A stretch of DNA of 64,000 bases from contig CATKHK010000003.1 of NCBI GenBank assembly GCA_949751835.1, positions 372,001-436,000 on the forward strand, read 5' to 3'. The notes under the pieces were generated by a model. It ran no database searches. It saw nothing but the letters and a program-made list of their open reading frames with translations, and had not been told where the DNA came from. Below are positions 10,300 to 21,100 of the stretch, one piece after another; within the stretch, counting starts at the first letter, position 1; each line of letters begins with the position of its first letter. Source of the DNA: Blepharisma japonicum. Its lineage: Eukaryota > Ciliophora > Heterotrichea > Heterotrichida > Blepharismidae. The translations under genes and the position numbers were made by a program.

Positions 10300-11841
10300 T
10301 TATTCTTTTATTTCGGATGCACTTCCAAAAGATTTTCCTAGTGATTTTATTGTCGCCTTTATTTTTCTTGCTTCTTCTAAAGCTTCAGGTCTAATCAAGA
10401 ATGGCTTGATATATTTATTATCAAAATTCCTCCACTTCTGATGAAATGCTGATTTTTCTTCAAGATCCTCTTTTGAGATAACAACTTTTTTATATCCTAA
10501 AGCTTCTTCTCCAATAGACTTTTCAGGGTCTACAACTACAGTTTCCTCTTCTTTTGGATCAACCCACCATACCCACAAAGGCAAAATTGTGCCGAAACTT
10601 AGGATTGTTACAATAACCAAACCTAAAACTGTGATTTTCAAGAGCTTCTCATTTTCTCCATCAACGGTTAGCACTAATGCAAAGCTAATTGCCCCTCTAA
10701 TGATCCCTCCTATTCAACAAACTGCTAATTGCTTAATATTAAGTTTGTGCTTTCCTCCTGATAAAAATCTGACAATTAAACTCAGCCCAAATGTCCCACA
10801 AAGACGAGCAAGAATCGTTCCTATTACCATGAAGAACAAGAAAACCCATGAAATGCTGAAAATATCGTAGCTAAGGGTCGTCATACCCAAATAAGAAAAA
10901 ATTAATGCTTCTGCAGCATCTCCTATGAAATTCATGAATTTCATGCATACAATTCGAGAAGTCGGAGACATGTTATAGAAAGAGTAATGGCCAGAAATAA
11001 TTGATGCTATCAAAATACAAATAACGCCAGAAATTCCAAGCAGCTGAGCTATCGTGTAGCCTGCCCAAGAGACATATAGAAATAACCCAATCATCCTGCT
11101 TGGATCATCACCAATAGATTTAAATATTTTCGTCATATAGGTAGTCAACACCCCAAAGAAAATTCCACATAGAGAACTAGTAATACAGTTAAATAAAAAT
11201 TTCCCTATAAAAATCGCAACCTCTTTAATGCCAATGACGCTTAAATCCATGCTGCTTAAAGTTTGCAACAATAAGATCCCCACCGCATCATTAGTAACAG
11301 ACTCTCCTAATAGGATACTAAAGAGCTTGGGTGTGTTTTCCTCTTTAATCATGGCTAGCGTGCACGCAATATCTGTAGAAGACAAGACTGCACCTATCTT
11401 TAGCCCATCTTGAAGAGGGATATGATAGGTTTTCCCATTTTTTATTATCAAATCAAGCTCGCTGAAAAGGTATGCTTCAAGCCCAATGACTATAAAAGAG
11501 GTCAATGTGCCACCTATGCCGAATAAGAAAATTGAGCCAATGTTTTGGAAGAATCTTTTGCGTTTTAGGTTGTAGCCTGCGTTAAGAATTAGGAAAGGAA
11601 GCATAAAATTGAAGAAAATTGTTTCTTTGAATTCAGATGGGCTTCTTCAGGTCTGATTACAAATTACTGCTCCCATAAGAGATCCAATCGCAATTCCAAT
11701 CATAATTACGACGCCTGACTCATGAAGGAACCAAAACTAAGTAAGCATTACACCTCATTTCTGAAGATAAGTACCGAGGACCATAAAAAGAGTTACAAAC
11801 ATCAGGCATAAGAAAATCTCAAAAATGAGGACGTCGACCAT
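10300..11841 (-). CDS. Na+/H+ exchanger (NHE/CPA1 family)
   Basis: The product has 508 residues after removing one 15-nt intron and reading TGA as Trp. It is a multi-spanning transporter exchanging Na+ (or K+) for H+. After splicing, the N-terminus reads ..GTYLQKWGFWFLHESGVVIMIG, matching the H-E-(S/T)-G region of NHE6/7/9- and NHE8-type exchangers. The ion-binding core is GAVLSSTDIACTLAMIKEE (about 147-165) and ILLGESVTNDAVGILLLQ (about 175-192), with the family's essential ND pair. About eleven hydrophobic segments follow, then a glycine/arginine-rich span near LARLCGTFGLSLIVR. The cytosolic tail is short (about 70 residues), unlike the long regulated tails of animal NHE1. Subcellular location cannot be told from sequence. 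Confidence 0.9.
11737..11751 (-). other. 15-nt intron in the NHE gene
   Basis: On the coding strand the intron is GTAATGCTTACTTAG. It sits between codons, contains an in-frame TAG, and its removal joins KWG to FWFLHESG, restoring the conserved NHE motif. Position 10 is A. Confidence 0.9.
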
Positions 11842-12045
11842 ATTTTTAGTTGGTTTTTTGTGCTATCAAAATATTAATGAAAGTGCTACCTAATATAATA
11901 ATACTTTATATATAGTAACTTTGATAATTATAAATTTTGGTTTGGTTCATCTTGGCAGTTTTTATTCTAAACTTTTAGCTTAAAATAATATTTTCTTGGG
12001 AAATTATTTTATTAATGAATATTCTTATTTAATCTCAAAAATTTA

Positions 12046-13403
12046 TTAATAAGCATTTCTTCTATTATTCTTAGAATTAACCCATGCATTTAAGTACTGA
12101 GAAAACAACTCTTTTGCATTTTCTGGGACATTCGTCAGAAATGGGTGAGCTAAAAGCTCTTCAGAACTAGCGCGTTCTTCAGGACTTTTTACAAGGCAGC
12201 GATTTACAAAGTTGTTGAGGTTTGCGCTCCACTTGGCAGGATTCCTAAAAGTTGGCGGCGCTCCTGATGCAGTTAAGTATAAAGCTTTCATAGGATTCAT
12301 ATGAAGATTTGGTGGCTCCCCATCAGCCATCTCAAGAGCTACAATTCCAAGTGACCAAATATCTACTTTTACATCATATAAAGTTCCAGTAATCAGTTCA
12401 GGTGCCATTCAGCTTGGAGTACCTACAACTGTAGTCCTTTTATTTTGCTCATTTGTTAGCTGTGCTGCATATCCGAAGTCCCCAACTTTTACACTGCCAT
12501 CAAGAGCAATCAAAATATTATCACTTTTTATATCTCGATGAATCCTATGTTGTCTATGCAGGAACAATAACCCTCTCAAAATTTCTCTGAAAACATATGC
12601 CATCGTGTCTTCACTGATTTCTCCTGCTCTATCTAGCACCAAATCAGTCAAGCTTCCTTTCATCAACTCTACTACAATCCACAAAAATCCGTTATAATCA
12701 TAAGATTCATAATAATTAATCACATTTGGGTTCGCGCTCATAAGTGTCAAAGCAATTTCATTCAAAATTTGTTCCCTTTCTTTAAGATTTTTCGGTTTAA
12801 TTTTCTTCAACGCAAAAGATTCTGATGTTTCTTTATTTTCGACGTAAAATACAGCCCCAGATCCTCCTTCACCCAATTTGCCTTTTATTTGATACAATTC
12901 TTCAGGGTTATTTTTGATTAGTTCAACTCTTTCGTGTGATCTTATGGTGAACTAAATATGAAGCTTACACTTTCTCTATGTGGCATTGGGGCTACACCAT
13001 CGATTACTAGGCTCATGACTCTTCTTATATCTTCTTTATTTTCTTCAACTTCATTTGAAGGGATCCCTGCCTCTATTGCTATGACTTCCCAATCATCTAA
13101 ATTGATTTTGGAATTTTCAACAACTTTTGGGGATGAATCGGGCAGTGATGGCAATATCGAGCTCTGCGAATTTGCAAGCATAGATAAATTTCCTGAAAGG
13201 CCAGAGTAGCAAGCTTTACAGTATCGTCTAGCAGAGAGAAAACCTGATCTTTTTTCTTTTATGCTGCATTCTCTACAAAAAATAGTTTCTACATAAAGAT
13301 TACTACATATCCTGCATTTCCTTCGCTTGGAAGTCAATTTGAAGGTTTTTGCACACCCAGAGCACTTGTAGTGCGGATCAAAAATGCTAGCAAAAACATC
13401 CAT
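12046..13403 (-). CDS. FYVE-like zinc finger + PAK/STE20-type protein kinase (copy 1)
   Basis: The product has 446 residues after removal of a 17-nt intron and reading TGA as Trp in GTPSWMAPEL. Residues 14-66 form a FYVE-like finger: CSGC, RRKCRIC, FCRECS and RRYCKACY give eight Cys in the FYVE pattern with basic RR(K)C. Around 103-135, DDWEVIAIEAGIPSNEVEEN.. resembles the PAK autoregulatory segment, but no CRIB motif precedes it. The kinase domain (about 164-430) is complete: GEGGSG loop, ALKKI lysine, IHRDIKSDN, GDFG, then APELITG and DIWSLGIVALEM. It is probably an active Ser/Thr kinase recruited to phosphoinositide-bearing membranes; that role is inferred. A paralogue with the same domain order lies at 44642-45973. 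Confidence 0.9.
12952..12968 (-). other. 17-nt intron in kinase copy 1
   Basis: On the coding strand the intron is GTAAGCTTCATATTTAG. It lies at the same place as the 15-nt intron of the paralogue (just before the VELI / VQLI segment). Only 17 nt keeps the frame into ..FTIRSHERVELIKNNPEE. It is two bases longer than the other introns of the window. Position 10 is A. Confidence 0.82.
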
Positions 13404-13840
13404 TTTCTAATACAAATTAATTATAAGACAATCATTTTAAAATTCATTGGGAATTTTAGATTCAATTCTCCAGTTTATAAGAAAGCTCTGTATTTTTTTA
13501 TTGGGAATATTATTACACTCCATTATAATTGGTGAAATAAAATATTCAATAAAATAGAATTCATTCATATTTAGCAATAAATCCCAAAGCAATACTAAAA
13601 ATTATGGCTGATTAATAAATAATAATTCGAAGTTTTATTATAGTTCTACTTCTTCTTCTCCTTTGGCTACTTCTCTTTCAGCAGCTCATTATTAGTTCTT
13701 TTCTAGCTTCATTTTCATAATTTGAGTTCAGATGGGTTCTCAAGAGCTTTAATTTTGCTGCATGATTTCTATGCGCTTTGAATAAGTAATCTTGAACTTT
13801 GATCGAGCAATTACTATTATGTAAATTAAGTTGATTAAAA
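13404..13840. other. Intergenic, with weak coding-like frame on the minus strand
   Basis: There are 437 bases between the kinesin stop and the kinase start. With TGA read as Trp, the minus strand has a stop-free run of about 75 codons from about 13840 down to 13610 (..IKVQDYLFKAHRNHAAKLKLL..). It has no ATG near its beginning and no splice pair of normal size linking it to the kinesin. A 39-codon ATG frame also lies at about 13440-13560 on the minus strand. Either may be a gene remnant; neither is supported enough to call. Confidence 0.3.
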
Positions 13841-16800
13841 TTATATACTGATTTGTTCAGAATTAATATTTTCTTCTTGTGACTGCTCTATGCTCATGCT
13901 TGGCAAGAGACAGTTTTGCATCAAAATTGTTTTATATTCATCTCTTTCTTTGGCGATCTCCATGAGTTCTTGATTAAATTTAATTGTTTCTTTGGTTTCA
14001 ATATTCTTCAGTGGCTCGTTAGTTACTTGTTTAGCCTTGGCTCCATAATATAAAGAAATCTGAGTTTCATCTCTATTGAAATGTGCTGGACTTATATTTA
14101 CAATCATTAGGGTTTTAGCAGAGCCTCCTATAGAGTCACTCATAAGCATAGTTAGCTTATTGTCTCTATAAGGAATATGGCTATCTCCTCTTGCTAGCGC
14201 ATTTATAACGTTTCCTAATATAGTCAAGCTCTTATTAATCTCGTTGCCTTCTTTTAAGCCCTCAACTGTAACCTCTGTTTTTCCTATCCTTTCTGACCCA
14301 GCTAAATCTACAAAACTAAGCTTTCCTATTGTTTTTTGATCAGTGTTTCTATTAGTCACTTCTATTAACACACTAAAAATCGCGTGGGATCTAGAGCTTT
14401 GAGAATTCATTTTGGTATTGGAAACATGTCTGCCATCTATTCCTTTATTGTAAATCAAGTGGAGGTCTTCAGCATTTCTGGGATGCTTTATAGTGGTTTC
14501 TGGTATGACAACCATACCATGGGCATCTCTTACTATTGACAAGTTCACTCTTTCACTGTTTTTTTGATAAGGCTTTAGAAGATCAATGAGCGTCGTTTTA
14601 TAGAGCTCAACCATATAGCAAGATAGCTTGAATTCAAAATTTGGACCAAGCTTCCTCATCATGGAGTATATCTCATCAATTGCTCTTGGGACAAGCCCTG
14701 CATTAGTATTTCTATCTCCTTGAATTGTAAAGGTTTTACCTGACCCAGTCTGCCCATATGCAAAAATACATACATTATATCCATCAATTGCACTTTGGAT
14801 CAGATTCTTGGTGTCCTCAAACACTTCCTCTTGTGTAGATTGTGGCCCAAAAATCGAATCAAACGAAAACTGTTTAACAACCCCGCTTTTCATCTCAAAA
14901 AACAATGTAAAATCATCTCTAATTGTTACAGTGCTTGAACAGTTTCTTGCAAGCTCCATTTCATTCATTGGTCTAACTCTGCAAAATACCCTAATTTTCC
15001 CTTTCAAATCTTCAATATAGTTGTGTAGTAATTTTCTCTGTATAAAAGAGTCCTTTAAATCTTGCTTTAAATTCTGTGCATTTTTCAATGCGTCTCGCAG
15101 TTTTCCAGCCAAATTTTCATTTTGTTCTTTCATTTCTTCAACTTCAATGGTGAGTTTTTCCTCTTTCATCTTTTCTTTTTCTTCATATTCTTGGAGAATT
15201 TCTCGAAATGCTGCTTCTGTTTCAGTCTGGACTTGCTCTATTTCTTTTTTATGTTTTTCGTTTTCCTGGATTATTTTGGTGTCAAATTCTTTTCGTTGCC
15301 GCTTGTTTTCTTCTTCAACTCTTCTTAGTTGGTCTCTTACCATTTTTATTTCGCTTAGCAAAGAACTATTTTCTTCTTGTAGCTTCTTCAACTGGTTTAA
15401 AGCAGCGTCACTTTTTTCTTTTAGATATTGAGCGTTTGGATCTTTTTTTTCTCTGGCACTTTTTAATTCTGTAAGTCAGCCATGAAGCTGGGCTTTTAAA
15501 TTTGCGATTTCGCTAGTGTCAGCAACTGAAGATTCAGTCACTCTTGTAATAAAATCTTGGTTGTCATTTTTTAATACCTCCATCATTTCTAGATCTATTT
15601 TGTATTTTTTTTCCATTTCTGCTAATTTTTGCTTTAAATCTAAATTTTGTTTTTTTAAGTTATTCATGGCAATATCATAAATTTTGCTTCCATTTGCGGC
15701 TTCATTTTCAATAACTTGCTTTAATTTTTCTGTTTCTTGCCTATAATGATCTCTTTCTGACTTTAAAGCTTGCATCTCTTGAAGATTTGAGTTCGAAATT
15801 ATGCTGTTTGCGTCTAAAGATGTAGGGGTCTGGATATTTGGGCGCTTTATAAACTTGAATTTAGACCGAAGTTCTTTGCGTAGCTGGGCATTTTCTTTTT
15901 GCAGAGCATCAAGCTGCTCCTTATATTGAGGATCAGTGATGTCTCCTGACCTAAAAGACTTGTCTTTAGAAGGAGATGAAGAAAATGAGGTATCAACTGA
16001 AAGGTTTAATATATTTGAAGGGCTCTGGGAGCGAGCTCTCCTTGGTGTAGGAATTTTGTCTTCAATGCTAAGTCCATTTTCTGTAGCTTTTATCTTGGCT
16101 GCTTCCATCCTTTTTGCCATTGTATCTGTTTCTTTAAAAAAATAATCATAAGAGCTATAAAGCTCATTTATAGCTTCTTTATCATTTTTATCAGGCTTTC
16201 TTTTATTTTCCATTTCAAATGTTTTGTTTCATTTAAGAATCTGGTTACGAAAATAGTATTTTTGTTTTCTACATAATACATAAAGCTCTTTTTCTTTCTG
16301 ATAAATCTCATTACAAGCTTCACTATTAGGAATTTCTAGCTTCCCTATTAAACTTTCTAGTACAAGCTCACAGATTTCAGTCCTCATTTGATTTTCATGT
16401 TCCCTTGCTTTAGAAAGCTCAGCCAAAAGGTTGTCTTTTTCTTCAGAAATTTCTTTTACCATGAATTCTCTTTGTTCATACTCGTGCATTAGCTGCTTAT
16501 TGAAATTTTCAATATTTTCCCTGTCTGCATAAGCTTCTTCAAGCCTATGCTGAAGTTCTTTCTTATCGCTTTGAATATTACTTAACTGTTTTTCATATGA
16601 AACTTGCATAGAACTTATCGCTCTTTCTTTGGCAGCTTCTTTTTCATTCATATCATTTTTGTATTTCTGTAAAAGTTCTTTTTTCTCTTGCTGTAGTTTG
16701 CTGATTTTTTCTTCAAAATTGTTAATTTGGTTTTCAGAAAAGTCTTTAAGTTCCATCAATTCCATGCTTTTGTCTTCAATTGCTTTCCTATATTGCTCGA

Positions 16801-17248
16801 CCTTTAACTTTATTGCGTCTTTTCATTTATTTATAAATTCACAGTATCTTTCATGAGTCTCTTTTTCAATGTTTGAATAGTTCGTATCCATTTCTTTTAA
16901 AAGAGCGCAATGCCTTTTATGCATTTTTTTCATTTCGTTTTCTATCATTTTGATTTGGTCGCGGGCTAGATTTGAAGGGATAAATGCTGATTCTCGGCCT
17001 CGATATTGATGGGATCGGGGATGATCCCGCTCAGAGTCATTTGGAGATAAATCGGATGGGCGATCATTGGAACCAATATCGCTCGGAATGGGGGAACTGT
17101 CACTAGCTGAGTAAATAAGCAAGTTTGTCCCCCCAGAGACTTTACTGTTAGGAGAAATGTCGATATTATCTTGGTTTGTGCTCCGGAAAGGGCTTGGGGA
17201 TCGAAAATATTCCTCGCTTTCTTGAATTTCATATTGCTCTTCTGACAT
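13841..17248 (-). CDS. Kinesin-14 family motor (C-terminal motor)
   Basis: The product has 1135 residues without introns. Three in-frame TGA codons (read as Trp) lie in the coiled coil. Residues 1-110 are Ser/Asp-rich. About 110-740 is a long discontinuous coiled coil. The motor occupies about 750-1080 and is preceded by the class neck LLHNYIEDLKGKIRVFCRVRP, which identifies a minus-end-directed kinesin-14. All motor motifs are present: P-loop AYGQTGSGKT (about 830-839), switch I NSQSSRSH, switch II LSFVDLAGSE, and EINKSL with the microtubule-binding HIPYRDNKLT. The final 55 residues are a short acidic tail. Likely roles are spindle, ciliary-base or cortical microtubule organisation. The N-terminal SPSP sites could be Cdk-type phosphorylation sites. 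Identity is firm; cellular role is inferred. Confidence 0.95.
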
Positions 17249-17432
17249 TTAAAAGTTTTAAATGAAAATAGATTTTTACGGGAAATTAAAAGCTCTTAAT
17301 AAAGGTAAAAATAAAACCTCACTCATAAAATAATAAAAAATATCAATAATAGGATTCAAAATTTTTTTATTTTGAGTATTTTTGGCTCTTGACTTCATTT
17401 AATAGCCTCTTAAGCGTTCCAGATTTATAAAA

Positions 17433-17672
17433 ATGTCGGAGACTTCGGAGAGTGAGGTTAACATAAAGGAACTCGGCGAAATGTATGCAGAAATTACAAT
17501 TCAGTTTGAAGCAATTCCTGTAAAAGAGCCAGAAGTTAAAGAAATAATTCCCGATGTCCCAAGTCCGACTTATAGTGAACGAAGGAAGGCTTATCACTAC
17601 CAAAAGCTTTTAAAGGAATATGAAGTCGCTGTGCTAGAAGGACTTTCTGCAAAGAAAAACAATTTCAAATAA
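17433..17672 (+). CDS. Small acidic/charged protein, 79 aa
   Basis: The frame runs from ATG to TAA without TGA. The product is charged, acidic in its first half (MSETSESEVNIKELGEMYAE) and basic in its last 35 residues (SERRKAYHYQKLLKEYEVAV), with a helix-forming C-terminal half. No family is recognised. It lies in the promoter region of the divergent kinesin gene (184 bp between starts). The reverse strand carries a frame of similar length rich in Phe/Cys that looks like its shadow. Existence as a gene is plausible but rests only on composition and an ATG. Confidence 0.5.
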   Translation: MSETSESEVNIKELGEMYAEITIQFEAIPVKEPEVKEIIPDVPSPTYSERRKAYHYQKLLKEYEVAVLEGLSAKKNNFK

Positions 17673-18107
17673 ATTTAATGAATTTCATTGTACAGTTAGT
17701 GAAGATAATTTCTATTAGAAATTCTTATATATATTTATAACTAGTTCTACCTCAACAAATTGATACTTTGGGACCAAAAAATAATAAATAAAAATTGAAA
17801 ATTTAAGCTCCTTTTTCTTTTGATTTTATCGGGGAAATTATTGAAAAATCTATTTATATCAATTAAACAAAATTATGGCATTATAAAATGCTTATTAAAA
17901 GAAAAGATTTATTAATATTAAATACCCATCAAAATTTGATGAAAAATCTATTATAGAGCTATTTAAGAAATATTAGACATAATTAAAAATTTTAATGCTT
18001 TCTTCATACAAAGTTCATATCATTTTAGCATCCTTCTTTAGACGAAACCCTAGAAATTATAACGAATTCTTATAAATCCTTTTAAAATTATATAAAAAAC
18101 CTTATAA
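17673..18107. other. Intergenic, 435 bp
   Basis: AT-rich, stop-rich in all frames. Nothing recognised apart from several TATA-like runs shortly before the surface-protein start at 18108. Confidence 0.5.
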
Positions 18108-21100
18108 ATGGTCATCTCTCTCTTCTTCCTATTTTTGGCCCTTGCTTCTTCAAATATCGTGCCAGATCAATCTCATCCCTACCCCATTTCTCCTTCTAGC
18201 CCCAACGCATATGATACTGGTGTGGACTACTGATTTTACATTTCAATTGACAACCGCATTTCAAAGGGCGACTTTTTGAATATTATCTTTCCTTCACAAT
18301 TTTCTGATATCAGCATGGCAGGCATCACAGCCTGTTACATTAACGGTGTAAGCCATTCCTGCAGCAAATCTAGCACAAATCAAGCTCAAATTACAGCGTC
18401 CCAAATAATTCCAGGGAACTCCCGTTTACAAGTAAAAATTCCTGGCATTGCAAATCCTGCAAGCGAAACTGGGACTGGCTGGTTCCAGATATTTTCACAA
18501 TATGCTACTGGATTACAGATTATTGACTCAAATGATGCGTTTGGGGTGATTGGATTTGCCCCAGCAGTGTCTAGCGTTACTGGGACAATTGCAATCGATT
18601 CGACAGGCGGGACAAGTGTGGTGGCAGTTAGTGGGAATTATGTTTTTACTATTACCCTGACTAGTGCTATTTCAGCTGGAACTCAGTTTAGAGTTAAGGT
18701 TCCTAGCCCTTATAGCATCACTTCTACAGCTACTTGCACAGTGGTAACTACAACAACGCTGCTTGGAACTTTTTCATGTAGTAAAGTTAATGGGAATTTA
18801 GTTATTAGTGGATTAACTTCTACTGTAGCTTCAGGAACTGTGGTTACCATTAAGGTATCTGGAATTTTAAACCCTGGCTACGTAATAGCAGCCTCTACTG
18901 TTAATTTTATTATAGAAACTTTGAGAGAAAATACAATCATAGTCATCCACAGAGCTACAATACCGAATATTTTAGGAGTTGCAGGAACATTGACTGGAAT
19001 TACCTTGGCTCCGTTCACAACTAGCTCTCGATTTACTAATGGTAATTCTCTATATACAACTTTAACCTTTACAACGGCTACTGCAATCCCTCAAAGCGGA
19101 TCTATTATTTTAATATATGATGTTGCTACTCCTACTACTATTGATTCTTCATCATGCTTAGTCCTTTCTGGTGTTCCCAACACTTCCTCTGGCACTCGTC
19201 CTAGCTGCTCAATATCATCAGACACCACTGCAACTATTACAAGTTTTGGAGCTATAGCTGCAAAAACTACTATTAAGATCGTTAATTTGGTTTCGAGTCT
19301 ATCTGCTAGTATAGGGCAAGTCAAGGTCTATACTTATGACTCAAGTTCAAGACTCATTGATCAAGACTTGACTCATGGAGGAGTTACTATAGAATCAGTC
19401 TACTCTTTTAATTCGGGATCATCTGTCACATACTCACCACTCACTGCTTTAACACAAGGAACAATCACAATAGGAATTAACCCTTATTATAATGTAGCTG
19501 CAAATGATGTCATAAATATTTATCTGCCTAATAATTTTACAATAGCTTCAACTCAGACATATACATGCAAAATAGGAGCGAACACTCCAGCTGCATTTTC
19601 AGTAGTCAATGGGATTTTCAGCATAACTGTTGATTCAAGTACAACTTTTAGCACAGGAAGTGCTACATCAATTGTATTAAGCGCAAGTGGTTCTGGAATC
19701 CAGTTTCCACCAAACGCGACTTCGTACTCAAATATTATAGAATGAGTCATCAGCATCACCCATTCCGCAAGTTCAGAAGCAGGAACTTTGACATCATCAC
19801 TAACCGATGCTCCTTTTGTGACTGCTTCTGGCCATACAGAGCTTTTTTACTCTGGAGAATTATCAAAGTACTCTGCATATACTTTTAAAATCCAGACTGA
19901 TCTTGACCTTTGAAGCAGTGGAACTAGGAAATTTATGCTTTCTTTGACATTTCCAAGCGATTATGCTAGTGATTTAGGAACCGGACTTTCTTCATCTGGT
20001 AGTATTCCTATTTATCTTTCTTCTTTTACCACTACGAATTATACAACTCCATTAAGCTGCATCTTAACTCCAGGCACAAACCCAGTTATAGTAATATCTG
20101 GTTTTGATCCTATTAAGGCTGGCACAATAATTTCGTTTACTTTTTTTATTAAAAATCCTTCATCTGCTGGAAGTGGATCAATATCAGTGCAAACTTACTA
20201 TATAGATTACAACTCTATAACTACAAATTGTCAACAAGGAAATTTGGTTGTGAATTATGCATCATCAGCTGCAGCTTGAAGCACAATGACAGCTTCAACA
20301 AGAAACTCGACAGTTGCCAGTACTTCTACATGGTTTATATTGGATTTATTACTAAGTACAGCTTCTGTTGCTAATGATTATCTGATGATCAATCTTCCAA
20401 CTGGATTTACTATAGACACTAAAAATTTTGTTGCAATGATAGATGGAACTGCAGTCGATAAGTATGTGATTTATGCGAATTCATATCAGCCAAGTATTGT
20501 TTTAAGCTTAGGAACAATAATATTAAATGCTAGCCCATCTACTGATAATACACTTATACTTAAAGGAATTATCAATGCTCCATATGTAGGCTCTGGGTCT
20601 GGAAGTACAGGTGCAATTGGTTTAGGACTAATTGATGGGACTTCACTTCAAATACTAAGTTATTCAACAGAAACTTTGTCAGCTATAACTTCAGATGTAT
20701 TAAAAGTGACAATAATACCTAATAGCTACATAGCTAGCCAGTGTGATGTTACCTATAAGTTTAGTATTAATACGACCCATGGTATCCCATCTGGTGGGAC
20801 AATTCAGATAACTTTTCCAGTAGGATTTGACTTGACTCATTCTAGTTGCTCTTATTCATACTCCATATCAAGTACAAATACTGTCTGTGCAAAATCAGGC
20901 CAAACAATATCTGTGAGTGGTTTTAATGCCATCACAAGTGGAACTTCATTTAATGTTAATGTTCTGTCTGTTATAAATCCAAACGCAGGAGCTAGCGGAA
21001 CTTTTCCCGTTACAACTACCTATACGTCAAGTACATCAACTATTATTGAAACAAAGACAGTAGCTGGCTTTACTTTGACAACAACTAGCTCAGAGGAGTA

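Noticed and set aside
15021-15474. Several plus-strand frames of 65-135 codons over the kinesin
   Set aside because: They are Phe/Ser-rich antisense shadows of the Lys/Glu-rich coiled coil.
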